Source of the DNA: Alphaproteobacteria bacterium
GTDB taxonomy: Bacteria; Pseudomonadota; Alphaproteobacteria; Rickettsiales; UBA1997
Assembly (NCBI GenBank): GCA_014190355.1
Contig: BJGH01000009.1
Location: forward strand, 1-60,071
Direction of reading: 5' to 3'
DNA: 60,071 nucleotides
Position 1 is the first letter of the stretch. Each line of letters begins with the position of its first letter. A program made the translations under genes and the position numbers. Below the pieces are notes generated by a model. It saw only the letters and a program-made list of their open reading frames with translations, made no database searches and was not told the DNA's origin. Below, in pieces: positions 16,812-26,697 of the stretch.

Positions 16812-18695
16812 ATGACTTATATTGTTGGAATTTCTGCTTATTATCATGATTCAGCGGTAGCAATCTTGAAAAATGATAAAATAATTGGAGCATGTCAAGA
16901 AGAACGATTTACTCGCAAAAAACATGATAGTGGATTTCCTGCTAATGCTCTAAAATACTGTTTACAAGAAGCGGGAATTACTTTAGAGCAAGTTGATTAT
17001 ATTGGTTTTTTTGATAAGCCTTTTTTAAAATTTGAAAGACTTCTTGAAACCTATCTTGCTGAAGCACCTCGTGGATATAAATCTTTTGCGATGGCAATTC
17101 CAACTTGGCTAAAAGAAAAATTATTTTTAAAAGATACCTTGCTTAATGAGCTCACAAAAATTCAGCTGCCTGACAATGCTAGTAAAAATCAAATTAAACA
17201 ATTAAAAAAAATTTTAAGTGAGAAATTGTTGTTTGGCGAACATCATGGTTCGCATGCTGGAAGTTGTTTTTATCCTTCACCATTTTCAGAATCAGCGATT
17301 TTAACAATGGATGGAGTAGGGGAATGGACTACAACTGCTATTGCTCATGGCAAAGAAAACAAAATTAATTTTTTACAAGAAATTCATTTTCCGCATTCGC
17401 TTGGTTTGCTTTATAGCGCTATTACTTACTTCACTGGATTTAAGGTTAATTCTGGGGAATATAAGGTGATGGGTCTTGCACCATATGGTCAGCCAAAATA
17501 TGTTGAGTTAATCAAAAATAATTTAATCGATATCAAAGAAGATGGTTCATTTCGCTTAAACATGAAATATTTCAATTATACCACTGGTTTAACAATGACC
17601 AGTAAGTATTTTGATCAATTATTTCAAAGATCTCCACGCAAATCTGAAGCGCAGTTAACTCAGTTTGAAATGGATTTAGCTAGATCAATCCAAGATGTTA
17701 CTGAAGAAATTGTCATAAAACTTGCTAGAACTGCACAGAAATTAACAGGTTCTAAAAATTTAGTGATGGCTGGTGGAGTTGCTTTAAATTGCGTTGCAAA
17801 TGGTAAGTTATTGCAAGAAAAAATATTCGATAATATCTGGGTTCAACCTGCGTCAGGTGATGCTGGAGGAGCTTTAGGGGTAGCGCAAAATATTTATTTT
17901 GATCACTTAAATAATTCACGAGTAGTTGATAAAAATCATGATTCAATGCAGGGTTCTTACCTTGGTATTAAATATTCCAATGACCAAGTTAAGGAATATT
18001 TGGATAGCATAAATGCCAAATATTTTTACTTTGAAAATTTTGATGAATATTGCCAAAAGTTAGTAGAGTATTTAACGCAAGATAAGGTAATTGGTTGGCA
18101 TCAAGGACGGATGGAGTTTGGACCTAGAGCTTTAGGAGCAAGAAGTATTATCGGCGATGCTCGTAGCAAAAATATGCAATCAATTATGAATTTAAAAATT
18201 AAGTATCGTGAATCTTTTCGACCCTTTGCGCCAGCAATTTTACGCGAAAGAGTTACTGATTATTTTGAGATTGATGATGTTGATAGTCCTTACATGCTGA
18301 TGGTTGCTCAAGTAAAAAAATCATTGCAAAAAGAAATGACCAAAGAACAACAACAGTTGTTTGGAATTGATAAATTAAATATTGAGCGTTCACAAATTCC
18401 CGCAGTTACTCATGTTGACTATTCGGCTAGAATTCAAACGGTCAGTGCTAATACCAATCCAAGATTTCATCAATTGCTAAAAGCTTTTGAAGCTAAAACT
18501 AATTGCCCAGTTTTAATCAACACTTCTTTTAATGTCCGTGGTGAGCCAATAGTTTGTTCACCGCAAGATTCATATTTTTGTTTTATGCGAACACAAATGG
18601 ATGTTTTAGCAATTGAAAATTTCATTTTATTAAAAAGTGATCAACCAAAATTTCAAGATGATCAAGATTGGCAAAAAACTTTTGAACTTGACTAG
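16812..18695 (+). CDS. NodU/CmcH/SxtI-family O-carbamoyltransferase
   Basis: The enzyme transfers a carbamoyl group from carbamoyl phosphate to a hydroxyl of a sugar or small molecule, with ATP forming a carbamoyl-adenylate. The N-terminal TsaD-like part shows GISAYYHDSAVAIL, the metal-binding HHGSHAGSCF and MDGVGEWTT, then GGVALNCVANGKL and PASGDAGGALG. The C-terminal YrdC-like half has MEFGPRALGARSI, FRPFAPAIL and NTSFNVRGEP. At 627 residues it is family length. It ends a cassette with SxtJ-like, SGNH and DUF5989 proteins, so it probably decorates a secreted glycan or metabolite. The acceptor is not known and no glycan or polyketide genes are nearby. TAG stop. Confidence 0.92.
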   Translation: MTYIVGISAYYHDSAVAILKNDKIIGACQEERFTRKKHDSGFPANALKYCLQEAGITLEQVDYIGFFDKPFLKFERLLETYLAEAPRGYKSFAMAIPTWLKEKLFLKDTLLNELTKIQLPDNASKNQIKQLKKILSEKLLFGEHHGSHAGSCFYPSPFSESAILTMDGVGEWTTTAIAHGKENKINFLQEIHFPHSLGLLYSAITYFTGFKVNSGEYKVMGLAPYGQPKYVELIKNNLIDIKEDGSFRLNMKYFNYTTGLTMTSKYFDQLFQRSPRKSEAQLTQFEMDLARSIQDVTEEIVIKLARTAQKLTGSKNLVMAGGVALNCVANGKLLQEKIFDNIWVQPASGDAGGALGVAQNIYFDHLNNSRVVDKNHDSMQGSYLGIKYSNDQVKEYLDSINAKYFYFENFDEYCQKLVEYLTQDKVIGWHQGRMEFGPRALGARSIIGDARSKNMQSIMNLKIKYRESFRPFAPAILRERVTDYFEIDDVDSPYMLMVAQVKKSLQKEMTKEQQQLFGIDKLNIERSQIPAVTHVDYSARIQTVSANTNPRFHQLLKAFEAKTNCPVLINTSFNVRGEPIVCSPQDSYFCFMRTQMDVLAIENFILLKSDQPKFQDDQDWQKTFELD

Positions 18696-19432
18696 CCATT
18701 AACTATTGAGTTATTAAGTCAATAACTTATGTCATTTCAATTGGTAAATAAGCCTTATTTTCTTTTCGTAAACAGGTCTTTGATTTGTCGAATTATTAGC
18801 TTTGTATATCTTTAACTTTTCATATCACTCACTTGGCATTTCATCAAGATTCGCTGAAAAAAAATCTTTAAAATAAGGGTCAATAAAGTTTGGTGGAATA
18901 ATATTTTAAAAAGATTAACCATAAAAGAATTCTTATTAAAAAGAATTCATTTTAGTTTTTGAAATATATTTTTTAGTTTTTGTAATAATTAGTTAGAAAA
19001 ACAGATAAGATAAGGGTTTTAAGGCATTTAAATCTCATTTAAAAAATAAGTTTAAGATAAGTTTATTAAAATCATTTTTAATCAAATTAATGTAAGTAGG
19101 GGTCTGAAAGAGTTGAATGGATGGCTATTACTTAAAAACTAAATATTATCTCAAAGATCGTAAAGATTATTTTACCGTTATTGAAGATGTTTGTAAATTT
19201 TTTGAACTTTAGTTGAAGAATGAAAAAAATGTGAAATTAAACACTAGTTTGTCAATACTTAGCGATGTTATAATTACTCCTAAATAGTAATTAGTGATAT
19301 TTTATCATGATGATTTTATCTGACTAAAATACTCTACAAAAAAAAATTTTAGTAATTTAAAGCGATAAATTTTTATGATTTTAGGGTTGCTAATTTTAAA
19401 GAAAATTTAATAAAAAATTTTATGGATAATAA
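18696..19432. other. Intergenic region with little recognisable content
   Basis: Mostly AT-rich. AGTTATT-AAGTC-AATAACT just after the carbamoyltransferase stop is a short hairpin without a clear T tract. Near 19099, AGGGGTCTGA matches half of the palindrome of the dispersed GGGGTCTGACCCC family and precedes a 31-codon open frame (19117-19212). Nothing else stands out. Confidence 0.5.
19117..19212 (+). pseudogene. Possible gene remnant, 31 codons
   Basis: The short frame MDGYYLKTKYYLKDRKDYFT continues to ...VCKFFEL and TAG. It is rich in Tyr and Lys and looks protein-like, and an adjacent frame reads RVEWM just before it, as if one frameshift split a longer gene. The half palindrome AGGGGTCTGA lies directly upstream. 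It may be a decayed homing-endonuclease or transposase end, but I cannot identify it. Confidence 0.25.
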
Positions 19433-20050
19433 TTAATTTTTAGTAGTTTTTAATTTTTTAACCTTAGTTTCAAGATTTTTAAGGAAGGTCTCAACCCCTT
19501 CTTTATCGATAGATGCATTAAATTCAGAGCGTTGAGTTTCGATAAGGCTAATTCCTTCGGCAATAAAATCTAAAACATAAAGCTTACCATCTTTTTTCTT
19601 AACTCGAAAATCGGTCAAGATTGGCTCATCAGAATCTTTAGGAAGGAATTCAGCGCGAGCAATATAAAAACTGCTTTGTTTTTCAACTTCATTTACGGTG
19701 AATTTTTTACCATTATAATTTTTGAATTTTGGACCATAAGTATTGATCATAAATTCACGATAAAGGCGAATGAAGTCTTGTTTTTGTTTATCGCTAAGGT
19801 TTTTATAATTTTTACCAAGGACAAATTTGGCAATCCATTCTGAATCAATAACTTTATCAATTTCACTAATAATTTTTTCACGCTTTTTGGCTTCGCTCAA
19901 AGTTTTTTCATTGGCAATATTGATAATTTGATTACCAACATTTTCAACAAAGATTTTAACTTCGCTTTCTTCGTTTAATTGAGCAAAGGCATGCGTTGAA
20001 GAGTAAAAAAAGAAAATAAAGATAAGTTTAGTAAAAGTTTTTCTAATCAT
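19433..20050 (-). CDS. mlaC: MlaC/Ttg2D-like periplasmic phospholipid-binding protein
   Basis: MlaC shuttles phospholipids through the periplasm between the outer-membrane MlaA complex and the inner-membrane MlaFEDB transporter, keeping the outer leaflet free of phospholipid. The 205-residue chain has a signal peptide (LIFIFFFYSSTHAFA, cleavage near residue 23). The MlaC fold follows: KREKIISEIDKVIDSEWIAKF, then FVLGKNYKNLSDKQKQDFI, a family hallmark, and YVLDFIAEGISLIETQRSEF. It lies 29 bp after mlaA in one operon. The other Mla genes are not in the window. Confidence 0.9.
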   Translation of the reverse strand: MIRKTFTKLIFIFFFYSSTHAFAQLNEESEVKIFVENVGNQIINIANEKTLSEAKKREKIISEIDKVIDSEWIAKFVLGKNYKNLSDKQKQDFIRLYREFMINTYGPKFKNYNGKKFTVNEVEKQSSFYIARAEFLPKDSDEPILTDFRVKKKDGKLYVLDFIAEGISLIETQRSEFNASIDKEGVETFLKNLETKVKKLKTTKN

Positions 20051-20079
20051 AATATTTTTAATTGTTATAAACGAATAAT

Positions 20080-20859
20080 TTATTTTTGGATCTCTCGAGC
20101 TCTTTTCTGTAAATAGGCAAAACGAATTGTGGCGTAAGGATCAAATGAATCTTGGCGTATATCATCGATAATGTCAATTAAACTTTCACGGGTATCAATT
20201 GAATATAGTGAGCTAGTTGTAACAATAAACTGATCGTCTATTAGATTGTGGTTTCCACCAATCTCCAAAGCGTTGAAACTCAGGGGATTAACTGCTTTAT
20301 CAATAACCCAGCCTGAAAAATCACGAGTTGTGCTTGGACCAAGAACTGGTAACATTAAAAATGAACCTTGATCAAGGTTGTAATAACCAAGAGTTTGACC
20401 AAGATCTTCAAAGTGATATGAAATACCCTTAGATTGAGCAATGTTAAATAATCCACCTATGCCAATAGTTGAGTTAATAATAAAGGTTGAAAAAGTTGCT
20501 AAACCATTATCAATCTTGCCTTGGGCTATAGAGTTTGCAGCTGAGATTGGTAAAGACAAGTTTGATAAAAAATTACGAACTAATTTCCGTGCAGGATTGG
20601 GAACGGTTTTGCGATAAGTTTTGGCAACATGCTCAAAGAAATAACTATCAAAAGTTTCGTTTATCGCAAAAATTTTACGATTTATTTTTTCAAAAGGATC
20701 GTTGATTTTAACAGTAGTAATTGGTTTATACGATTCAAATTCTTGTTCTTCATTATTTTGATTTGATTGATATCGTGAAGAGTAACTTTGAGGTTTGGCA
20801 TAGCAAGGTGAACTACAAAAGAATAAGACTGTTAAAGTTACAAGCAATTTTTTAAGCAT
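20080..20859 (-). CDS. mlaA: MlaA/VacJ outer-membrane phospholipid-removal protein
   Basis: A 259-residue protein with signal peptide (LLVTLTVLFFCSSPCYA). The family core is present: NDPFEKINRKIFAINETFDS, RNFLSNLSLPISAANSIAQG, STFIINSTIGIGGLFNIAQ and the glycine/leucine segment LGYYNLDQGSFLMLPVLGPS. A lipobox-like SSPC sits near the cleavage site; many MlaA proteins are lipoproteins, but this Cys placement is not certain. It removes surface-exposed phospholipid and passes it to MlaC, coded next. Its start codon overlaps the end of the TPR gene by one base, implying translational coupling. Confidence 0.92.
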   Translation of the reverse strand: MLKKLLVTLTVLFFCSSPCYAKPQSYSSRYQSNQNNEEQEFESYKPITTVKINDPFEKINRKIFAINETFDSYFFEHVAKTYRKTVPNPARKLVRNFLSNLSLPISAANSIAQGKIDNGLATFSTFIINSTIGIGGLFNIAQSKGISYHFEDLGQTLGYYNLDQGSFLMLPVLGPSTTRDFSGWVIDKAVNPLSFNALEIGGNHNLIDDQFIVTTSSLYSIDTRESLIDIIDDIRQDSFDPYATIRFAYLQKRAREIQK

Positions 20860-21335
20860 TATTTGTCGTTATTGTTAATAATAGCTTGTTTATGCTCAAT
20901 TTGAGCAATTAGTTGCAAAGCCTTATCTTTAGAGTTTTGATCAATGGTTATTAAGTCTTCAAGGATTTTTTTGCTTCGGTAAAAACGATTTTGTAAAAAA
21001 TAACAATAGGCTAGCTGGTAATGGGATTCATAGTGATGAGGCCAGAATTTTTTAATAAATTTGAAGCGAAATATTGCATCTCCTAGGTTACCTTTTTCAA
21101 GATGTTTAAGACCGAGATTGTAATTGGTCTCTAAAAGATTCTTTGATTTTTTTTTAATTATCTCAATCTCTTTTCTAACTATTTCAATATGATTACTAAT
21201 AAAAAATAAAAATGATGAAGATTTTTTATGGAAAAAATTAGCAATCGATTCGGTTATGGTAATTTTAGTTTTGATTTTTTTTGGGGATTTATCGCTGTCT
21301 ATGTTTTCAGTTGGGTTATGGTTATTATTTTCCAT
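20859..21335 (-). CDS. Small TPR protein upstream of mlaA
   Basis: A 158-residue, strongly basic protein with no clear export signal; one weakly hydrophobic stretch (SSFLFFISNHI, about 40-50) may touch the membrane. Residues about 92-150 form two TPR units (LEKGNLGDAIFRFKFIKKFW and YQLAYCYFLQNRFYRSKKIL). It heads the TPR-mlaA-mlaC operon and overlaps mlaA by one base, so a role in assembling or localising the Mla system is plausible. I know of no experimental function. Confidence 0.7.
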   Translation of the reverse strand: MENNNHNPTENIDSDKSPKKIKTKITITESIANFFHKKSSSFLFFISNHIEIVRKEIEIIKKKSKNLLETNYNLGLKHLEKGNLGDAIFRFKFIKKFWPHHYESHYQLAYCYFLQNRFYRSKKILEDLITIDQNSKDKALQLIAQIEHKQAIINNNDK

Positions 21336-21429
21336 ATAAATTTATTATTAGTGCTCAAAATTAAAAAGGTAAAGCAATTGTTAATTAACAAATATTTATT
21401 TTGATATGAAAATTTTTTAAATAAATCAG

Positions 21430-22230
21430 TTAAATTTTTGTTAAAAAAAGATAATCAATTTGCCAATCAATTGTAAATTTTTTTGTTGGATTTTGCAAGT
21501 TTTTTTTATAAAAATCTTTATAATCAGTAAATTTTTTTCTACTATTGTTTTGAGGATCATCAAAGTGATTATAATGTGAATAATTTGCTCCAATTTTTTT
21601 TATGTATTTAAGAGCACTAATTTGATTTGGAAAGTTTTGTTGAAAGTAATTATTAGTAGTTTTTAATACTTCTAGTTTGGTTTGGTTTAATGTTAACGAT
21701 ATAACATTATTCTCAATTAAATTATTAAGATGAAAGGGATTATTTTTTTTAAAATTAATAAAACTATTTTGATTTGGAATAGCAACGGCAATAATTCCTG
21801 AAGGTTTAACTTTTTTAGCAATATTTTGTATGGTATTATTAAAATCATTAAGCCAGTGAAGAGCAAATGATGATAATATCAAATCAAATTGATTATTTTT
21901 AATAGGTAAGTTTTCGATATCAGCATTTATTTTTAATGATTTATTTTGAGATGTTCTTAACATTGTTAAACTCAGATCAATCTCGAAAAAAAAATTATTT
22001 TTATAATCATCATTAATAATTTTTAGGCGATTTAGTTCGTGTCCAACTAGCCCAGTTCCTGATCCAAGATCAAGGATAGTTTTATTGGTGAAATCACTAA
22101 TTTTTATAAAGTTTGTTAGTTGATTTATTAGATTTGTTGAAGCAAATTTCTGTACCAAAGCATGATCTTCATAATATTCACTTGCTTTACTAAAATTATT
22201 TTGAATTATTTTTTTATTAAATGAACTCAC
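21430..22230 (-). CDS. SAM-dependent methyltransferase, BioC-like
   Basis: A 266-residue class I methyltransferase. The N-terminus (FNKKIIQNNFSKASEYYEDH) matches the BioC-type start. ILDLGSGTGLVG is motif I, FEIDLSLTML motif II, and LILSSFALHWLNDF the post-II region characteristic of BioC and related malonyl-ACP methyltransferases. BioC would methylate malonyl-ACP to begin biotin synthesis. No other bio gene is near, so a different small-acid or quinone substrate remains possible. It begins at the base where ispG ends, suggesting one transcript. Confidence 0.7.
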   Translation of the reverse strand: MSSFNKKIIQNNFSKASEYYEDHALVQKFASTNLINQLTNFIKISDFTNKTILDLGSGTGLVGHELNRLKIINDDYKNNFFFEIDLSLTMLRTSQNKSLKINADIENLPIKNNQFDLILSSFALHWLNDFNNTIQNIAKKVKPSGIIAVAIPNQNSFINFKKNNPFHLNNLIENNVISLTLNQTKLEVLKTTNNYFQQNFPNQISALKYIKKIGANYSHYNHFDDPQNNSRKKFTDYKDFYKKNLQNPTKKFTIDWQIDYLFLTKI

Positions 22231-23339
22231 TATTTATTATTTTTTTTAATAGTATTTTTTTCAATCAGATCAACAATATGTTCAACTAAATTATCACCTG
22301 ATGCTTTATGATCTGGAAGACCATTGAGATAGACATTATGTCGATTATTTCCTCCACCGGTAATACCAATTTTGGTATGTTGTGCTTCGCCTAAGCCATT
22401 GACAACGCAACCTAAAATTGAAACGGTGATTGGTTCCTTAATATGATTAACTCTTTTTTCTACCTCTTCAACAGTTTTGATAACATCAAAACCTTGACGA
22501 GCACAAGATGGACAAGAAATAATTGTAACACCATATTCTCGAAGACCTAAGGATTTAAGAATTTGATAGGCAACCTTGATTTCTTCTTTAGGATCTGCAG
22601 ACAGTGAAATACGCATGGTATCACCAATGCCATTGAGCAGAAGATTTCCCATACCAATTGCTGATTTTATAGTTCCTGCAAATTGACTTCCTGCTTCGGT
22701 AATTCCAATATGTAATGGGTAATCGCAAATTTTTGCTAATTGCTGATAACTTGCAACTGCAAGAAAGATATCAGATGCTTTAACGCTGATTTTAAAATTA
22801 AAAAAATCATGATCTTCAAGAATTTTAATATGTCTTTGAGCTGATTCAACAAGAGCTTCAGGAGTTGGAGTGCGGTATTTTTGTAAAAGATCATTTTCTA
22901 ATGACCCAGCATTAACACCAATTCTAATTGCGCAACCATGATCCTTAGCACAAGTTATTACTTCACGAATTTTTTCTTTTGAACCAATATTACCTGGATT
23001 AATTCTTAAGCATTTTGCCCCAGCTTTTGCTGATTCAATAGCTCTTCGATAATGAAAATGAATGTCAGCTATGATTGGAATAGGGCAATTAGGAATAATT
23101 TGTGCTAAGGCTTGGGCTGATTCTTGATCTGGAACTGAGATACGCATTAATTGTGCACCAAGCTCATAACATTCGTTAACTTGTCTGATTGTTCCTTGGA
23201 TATCAGTGGTTTTAGTATTGGTCATTGATTGAACTGAAATATCAGCATCTCCACCGATTTTTACATCGCCAACTTGAATTTGGCGAGATTTACGGCGATT
23301 GATTATGCGGTATGGACGATTAGCGTTAATATCGGTCAT
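22230..23339 (-). CDS. ispG: 4-hydroxy-3-methylbut-2-enyl diphosphate synthase
   Basis: IspG (GcpE) catalyses the reductive ring opening of MEcPP to HMBPP, the penultimate step of the non-mevalonate isoprenoid pathway. The 369-residue chain has the TIM-barrel part ([18 protein letters not shown] at 35-52, [14 protein letters not shown]) and the Fe-S part with Cys276, Cys279 ([12 protein letters not shown]) and Cys311 ([10 protein letters not shown]), followed by Glu318. It lacks the extra domain of plant forms, as is usual in proteobacteria. Its end overlaps the methyltransferase start by one base. No Shine-Dalgarno sequence is visible. Confidence 0.96.
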   Translation of the reverse strand: MTDINANRPYRIINRRKSRQIQVGDVKIGGDADISVQSMTNTKTTDIQGTIRQVNECYELGAQLMRISVPDQESAQALAQIIPNCPIPIIADIHFHYRRAIESAKAGAKCLRINPGNIGSKEKIREVITCAKDHGCAIRIGVNAGSLENDLLQKYRTPTPEALVESAQRHIKILEDHDFFNFKISVKASDIFLAVASYQQLAKICDYPLHIGITEAGSQFAGTIKSAIGMGNLLLNGIGDTMRISLSADPKEEIKVAYQILKSLGLREYGVTIISCPSCARQGFDVIKTVEEVEKRVNHIKEPITVSILGCVVNGLGEAQHTKIGITGGGNNRHNVYLNGLPDHKASGDNLVEHIVDLIEKNTIKKNNK

Positions 23340-23356
23340 AATAAATTGACTTAAAT

Positions 23357-24403
23357 TTATTCAAAGAATTTGTCTAAAAATTTGTTTATTTCAGGTAAAT
23401 TTTTTTTAATTAAAGAATCGAGATCTAGATGGTTAAGTTGACTTATAAAAGCAATACTTGTGAAGTCTGCAAAACCTGAACCTGTGTATTCAAGATAGTC
23501 ATTAATTTTATCGATTTTAAGGTAACTTAAAACAACAAGCAAGCGAAAAAAAATCTGCGAAAAATCTGGTTCAAGATCAGTTATTTTTAGAGCTTTTGAT
23601 TCTTTAATAAAAATATTGTTAGTTGTTAAAAACTGTTTACTAGTACTAAAACTTTTTAATTGTTTAGCAATATTAGTGAAGTTTGTGAAGAATTGTTGAT
23701 AAAATTTTTCAAGATTTTTTTCGTTTAGTTTAAATATATCAGACCAAATTTCTGGACTTGATTTATCGAGTCGAAATGCTTTTTTAATAAATTCATTTTT
23801 ATTTTTTTTTGGCGAAAACTCTGCACATAAAAAAGATAAAAATTGTGGAAGATGAGATGTTAAGGCAAAAATTTCATCATGTTTGCTTGCCGATAATTCT
23901 ATAAAACTTGAACCAATTTCAATAATAATTTCTTTAACTATTTTAACTGAATCTATGTTATTATAGTTACAAATTACGAATTTTTTACCAAAAAATAAAT
24001 TACAATCAGAATTTAAATACCCTGATTGATCAGAACCTGCAATGGGATGACAACCAATAAAATTTGGAATTAATTTTAACAATTTATTATCAAAATTTTT
24101 GATTGAACCTAAGTCAATCACAAGATTTTTATTATCAAGATGATTTGCAAGTTGGGTAAATATTTGTGGATAATTTTTTAAAGGACAAGCAATAACAATT
24201 AAATCATAGTCTTTAATTTGACTATCAATCAAGCAAAAGTCATCGACAATTTTTTGATTTCGAGCATTGTTAATTGCTTCTAAATCTTGGTCTAACGCAA
24301 ATATTTGCTGGGCAATGTTTTTTTCTCGAATAGCTTTAGCAAAAGATCCTCCGATTAATCCAAGACCAATAATAAGAATTTTCTTAATTTTAAAATTTTT
24401 CAT
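23357..24403 (-). CDS. Prephenate/arogenate dehydrogenase family protein
   Basis: It oxidatively decarboxylates prephenate or arogenate in tyrosine synthesis. The N-terminal Rossmann motif is [14 protein letters not shown], followed by FALDQD, VIACPL and LVIDLGSIK. The catalytic-type motif [13 protein letters not shown] and a His in [12 protein letters not shown] are those of TyrA/TyrC enzymes. I choose Met at 24403 (MKNFKIKK) because the Rossmann strand follows directly; an in-frame Met at 24427 would add eight residues. There is no chorismate mutase domain. The C-terminal third is divergent and Lys/Asn-rich. It lies 17 bp from ispG on the same strand. Confidence 0.85.
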   Translation of the reverse strand: MKNFKIKKILIIGLGLIGGSFAKAIREKNIAQQIFALDQDLEAINNARNQKIVDDFCLIDSQIKDYDLIVIACPLKNYPQIFTQLANHLDNKNLVIDLGSIKNFDNKLLKLIPNFIGCHPIAGSDQSGYLNSDCNLFFGKKFVICNYNNIDSVKIVKEIIIEIGSSFIELSASKHDEIFALTSHLPQFLSFLCAEFSPKKNKNEFIKKAFRLDKSSPEIWSDIFKLNEKNLEKFYQQFFTNFTNIAKQLKSFSTSKQFLTTNNIFIKESKALKITDLEPDFSQIFFRLLVVLSYLKIDKINDYLEYTGSGFADFTSIAFISQLNHLDLDSLIKKNLPEINKFLDKFFE

Positions 24404-24502
24404 TATTTTTAAAAAAGTTTTTGACAATAAAAAAAATGTTTTTATTAATTAAAGTAATTAAATTTTAATTATAAAATTTTTTTAATTTATTTAATCTACT
24501 CA

Positions 24503-24679
24503 ATGAAAAAAATAATATTATTTTTAACTATTTTTTTTACTCTTACAGCTTGTCAGAATAAAGTTGTAGATATTAAAAGTCCATGTGTTTCTTTGGAGGG
24601 AGGACCATGTGGTCCAAAAAAACCAATAAATGACTGGTGGTTAAAAAATCAAAATACTAATTCTAACCCTAACTCTTAA
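24503..24679 (+). CDS. DUF2706-like mini lipoprotein
   Basis: A 58-residue frame from ATG 24503 to TAA 24677-24679. MKKIILFLTIFFTLTACQNK is a lipoprotein signal with lipobox LTAC and Cys17. The mature part has IKSPCVSLEGGPCGPKKPIN, whose spaced Cys-Pro pattern and final PIN resemble DUF2706, a family known from Rickettsia. It lies 4 bp before the next small gene, with which it is probably cotranscribed. Function unknown. It is one of the better lineage hints in the window. Confidence 0.7.
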   Translation: MKKIILFLTIFFTLTACQNKVVDIKSPCVSLEGGPCGPKKPINDWWLKNQNTNSNPNS

Positions 24680-24683
24680 ATCT

Positions 24684-25070
24684 ATGTCTGACTACTCTTC
24701 TTCTTTTGCAAGTAAAGCCAAATCTAGCAACAGCTTTCATTCTATACTTGATAAAAAAAATGAAATGACATCCACTCCTATTCAATCAGTAATTGATGCT
24801 GGAAATGCAAAAAAAAATATGAAAAAAGTGGATCCAACTAAAAAAGCACTTTCTGATTTAATATACTTAGTTAAAGGAGTTGATGCCGGAAGAAATGCTT
24901 GGTATTATGTTTTGGTTGATCGTGTTAAACTTCAATTATTTTTAAAGGCATTGAATGATGATATAATTCACCTTGAAGAATATGGAGTAATTCTGTTTTC
25001 TGCTTATGGTGATGAACCACCTCAAGATGTTACCGATAAACTTAAAGATGAGTATGGTATTGATGAATAA
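24684..25070 (+). CDS. Conserved-looking 128-residue cytosolic protein, unknown
   Basis: The Ser-rich N-terminal third (MSDYSSSFASKAKSS) is probably disordered. From about residue 50 there is a compact domain: TKKALSDLIYLVKGVDAGRN, AWYYVLVDRVKLQLFLKAL and ILFSAYGDEPPQDVTDKLK. No signal peptide or membrane helix is visible. The composition looks like a real, conserved protein, but I do not recognise the family. It forms a two-gene unit with the preceding lipoprotein; ctpA starts 240 bp downstream. Confidence 0.7.
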   Translation: MSDYSSSFASKAKSSNSFHSILDKKNEMTSTPIQSVIDAGNAKKNMKKVDPTKKALSDLIYLVKGVDAGRNAWYYVLVDRVKLQLFLKALNDDIIHLEEYGVILFSAYGDEPPQDVTDKLKDEYGIDE

Positions 25071-25309
25071 TAAAAAAACACCACTCTCAAACCAATATGA
25101 TTATGTCTAAAATTTTTATAAAAATTGGTTAATAATTTAAAATTTTTTTACCTTAGCTGAAGTTTTCATAGTTGTTTAATTAATATCAAAAACTTATCTT
25201 TTCTAATTTTTTTAATTTTAAATCATGTCAATAATTAAACTTGACAAGGATCTCCTTAAAAAAATAAAATATAACAAATATAAAAAAAATAATCAAATAT
25301 ACAATCAAA

Positions 25310-26638
25310 ATGAAAAACTTAAAATTTTTTGCTATCATATTTTCAGCAGTTTTCATTGGCTTTATCTCTGCATTATCTTTCTCGCAAATACAGGTTAAAA
25401 CAATAAAATTTGATGAATCAAAAATTACTAAAAAAAACTCAGATTTTTTAGAGCAAGTTATTAAAAGAGTTAAAAAAGATTATGTTGAAGAAAAGAGTGA
25501 TGATCAATTAGCTGAATATGCGGCAAGTGGAATTCTTTCAGCACTTGATCCGCATTCATCATATTTAAATGACGAAGCATTGCGTGAAATTAATGTTCAA
25601 ACTAAAGGCGAGTTTGGAGGTCTTGGGATTGAAATTACTCAAGAAGCTACTGTAACTAAGGTTATTTCAGCAATAGAAGATACCCCTGCTTTCAAAGCTG
25701 GGATTAAGACTGGAGATTATATAGTTAAAATTAATGACAAAAATGCAATAGGTTTGTCAATTGAAGAAGTTGTAAAAAAATTACGAGGTAAACCTGGAAC
25801 TTCTGTTAAAATTACAGTTTTACGAAAAGGAGAAAAAGAGCCGTTAAATAAAAGCTTAACTCGCCAAATCATTAAAGTTAAAGCAGTAAAATCAGCGCAA
25901 TTTAAAGATATAGTTTATATCAAAATTAACACTTTTTCTGAACAAGCATCTCTTGGTCTAGAAAATGAGTTGAATAAGTTAAAACAAAAAATTGGTATTA
26001 AAAATATTAAAGGTTTGGTATTGGATTTGAGAAATAATCCAGGTGGACTTTTAGATCAAGCGATAAAAATTAGTGATGCATTTCTTCCAAAAGATTCTGT
26101 AATTGTTTCAATCAAGGGAAGAAGTATTGAGGAACGCGAATATCGTGATGCTCAAGATGAGGTTTTGCTTCCTAATTTACCAATTGTGGTGTTGATAAAT
26201 GAAGGTTCTGCATCGGCATCTGAAATTGTTGCGGGAGCATTGCAGGATAACAAGAGGGCAGTGGTGATGGGTGTTAAATCTTTTGGAAAGGGTTCGGTGC
26301 AATCAGTTATTCCTCTTGGCGAAAAGCAAGGAGCATTACGACTTACTACCTCTCTTTATTATACCCCAAGTGGAAAATCAATTCAAGCTCATGGCATAGA
26401 GCCAAATATTGTTTTAAGTAATGCTAAAATCGAAAAACAAGTCGACAAGTTTGATCGTGATTCTGAAGCAGATTTAAAGGGTCACATTGAGGTTCAATTG
26501 CAACAGGCAATAAATGATGCTAAGAAAGAACAGCTTAGTGATGATAATATTGAGCTTTATTCTCAAGATTATCAATTGGCCAGAGCAATTGATTTAATTC
26601 GAGGTGTTGCAGTTTTTAATTCAAAAGTTCAAAAGTAA
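25310..26638 (+). CDS. ctpA: C-terminal processing peptidase, S41 family
   Basis: A periplasmic serine protease with Ser-Lys dyad that trims or degrades envelope proteins from their C-terminus. The 442-residue chain has a signal/anchor (about 5-25). The N-terminal GILSALDPHSSYLN is typical. A PDZ domain (about 100-175, EFGGLGIEI...TPAFKAGIKTGD) comes next, then the protease core: LVLDLRNNPGG, NEGSASASEI with Ser302 and VKSFGKGSVQ with Lys327, the 25-residue spacing expected for the dyad. surA follows 59 bp downstream, so the pair may form an envelope quality-control unit. Confidence 0.95.
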   Translation: MKNLKFFAIIFSAVFIGFISALSFSQIQVKTIKFDESKITKKNSDFLEQVIKRVKKDYVEEKSDDQLAEYAASGILSALDPHSSYLNDEALREINVQTKGEFGGLGIEITQEATVTKVISAIEDTPAFKAGIKTGDYIVKINDKNAIGLSIEEVVKKLRGKPGTSVKITVLRKGEKEPLNKSLTRQIIKVKAVKSAQFKDIVYIKINTFSEQASLGLENELNKLKQKIGIKNIKGLVLDLRNNPGGLLDQAIKISDAFLPKDSVIVSIKGRSIEEREYRDAQDEVLLPNLPIVVLINEGSASASEIVAGALQDNKRAVVMGVKSFGKGSVQSVIPLGEKQGALRLTTSLYYTPSGKSIQAHGIEPNIVLSNAKIEKQVDKFDRDSEADLKGHIEVQLQQAINDAKKEQLSDDNIELYSQDYQLARAIDLIRGVAVFNSKVQK

Positions 26639-26697
26639 TTAAAATTTAATAGCTGGTCATTATTAATAGTTATTTTTATCAAGTTTAATTGTAAATT

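Noticed and set aside
25225-25395. Frame beginning MSIIKLDKDLLKKIKYNK before ctpA
   Set aside because: It overlaps the ctpA signal peptide out of frame, and its composition is what an AT-rich leader would give by chance.
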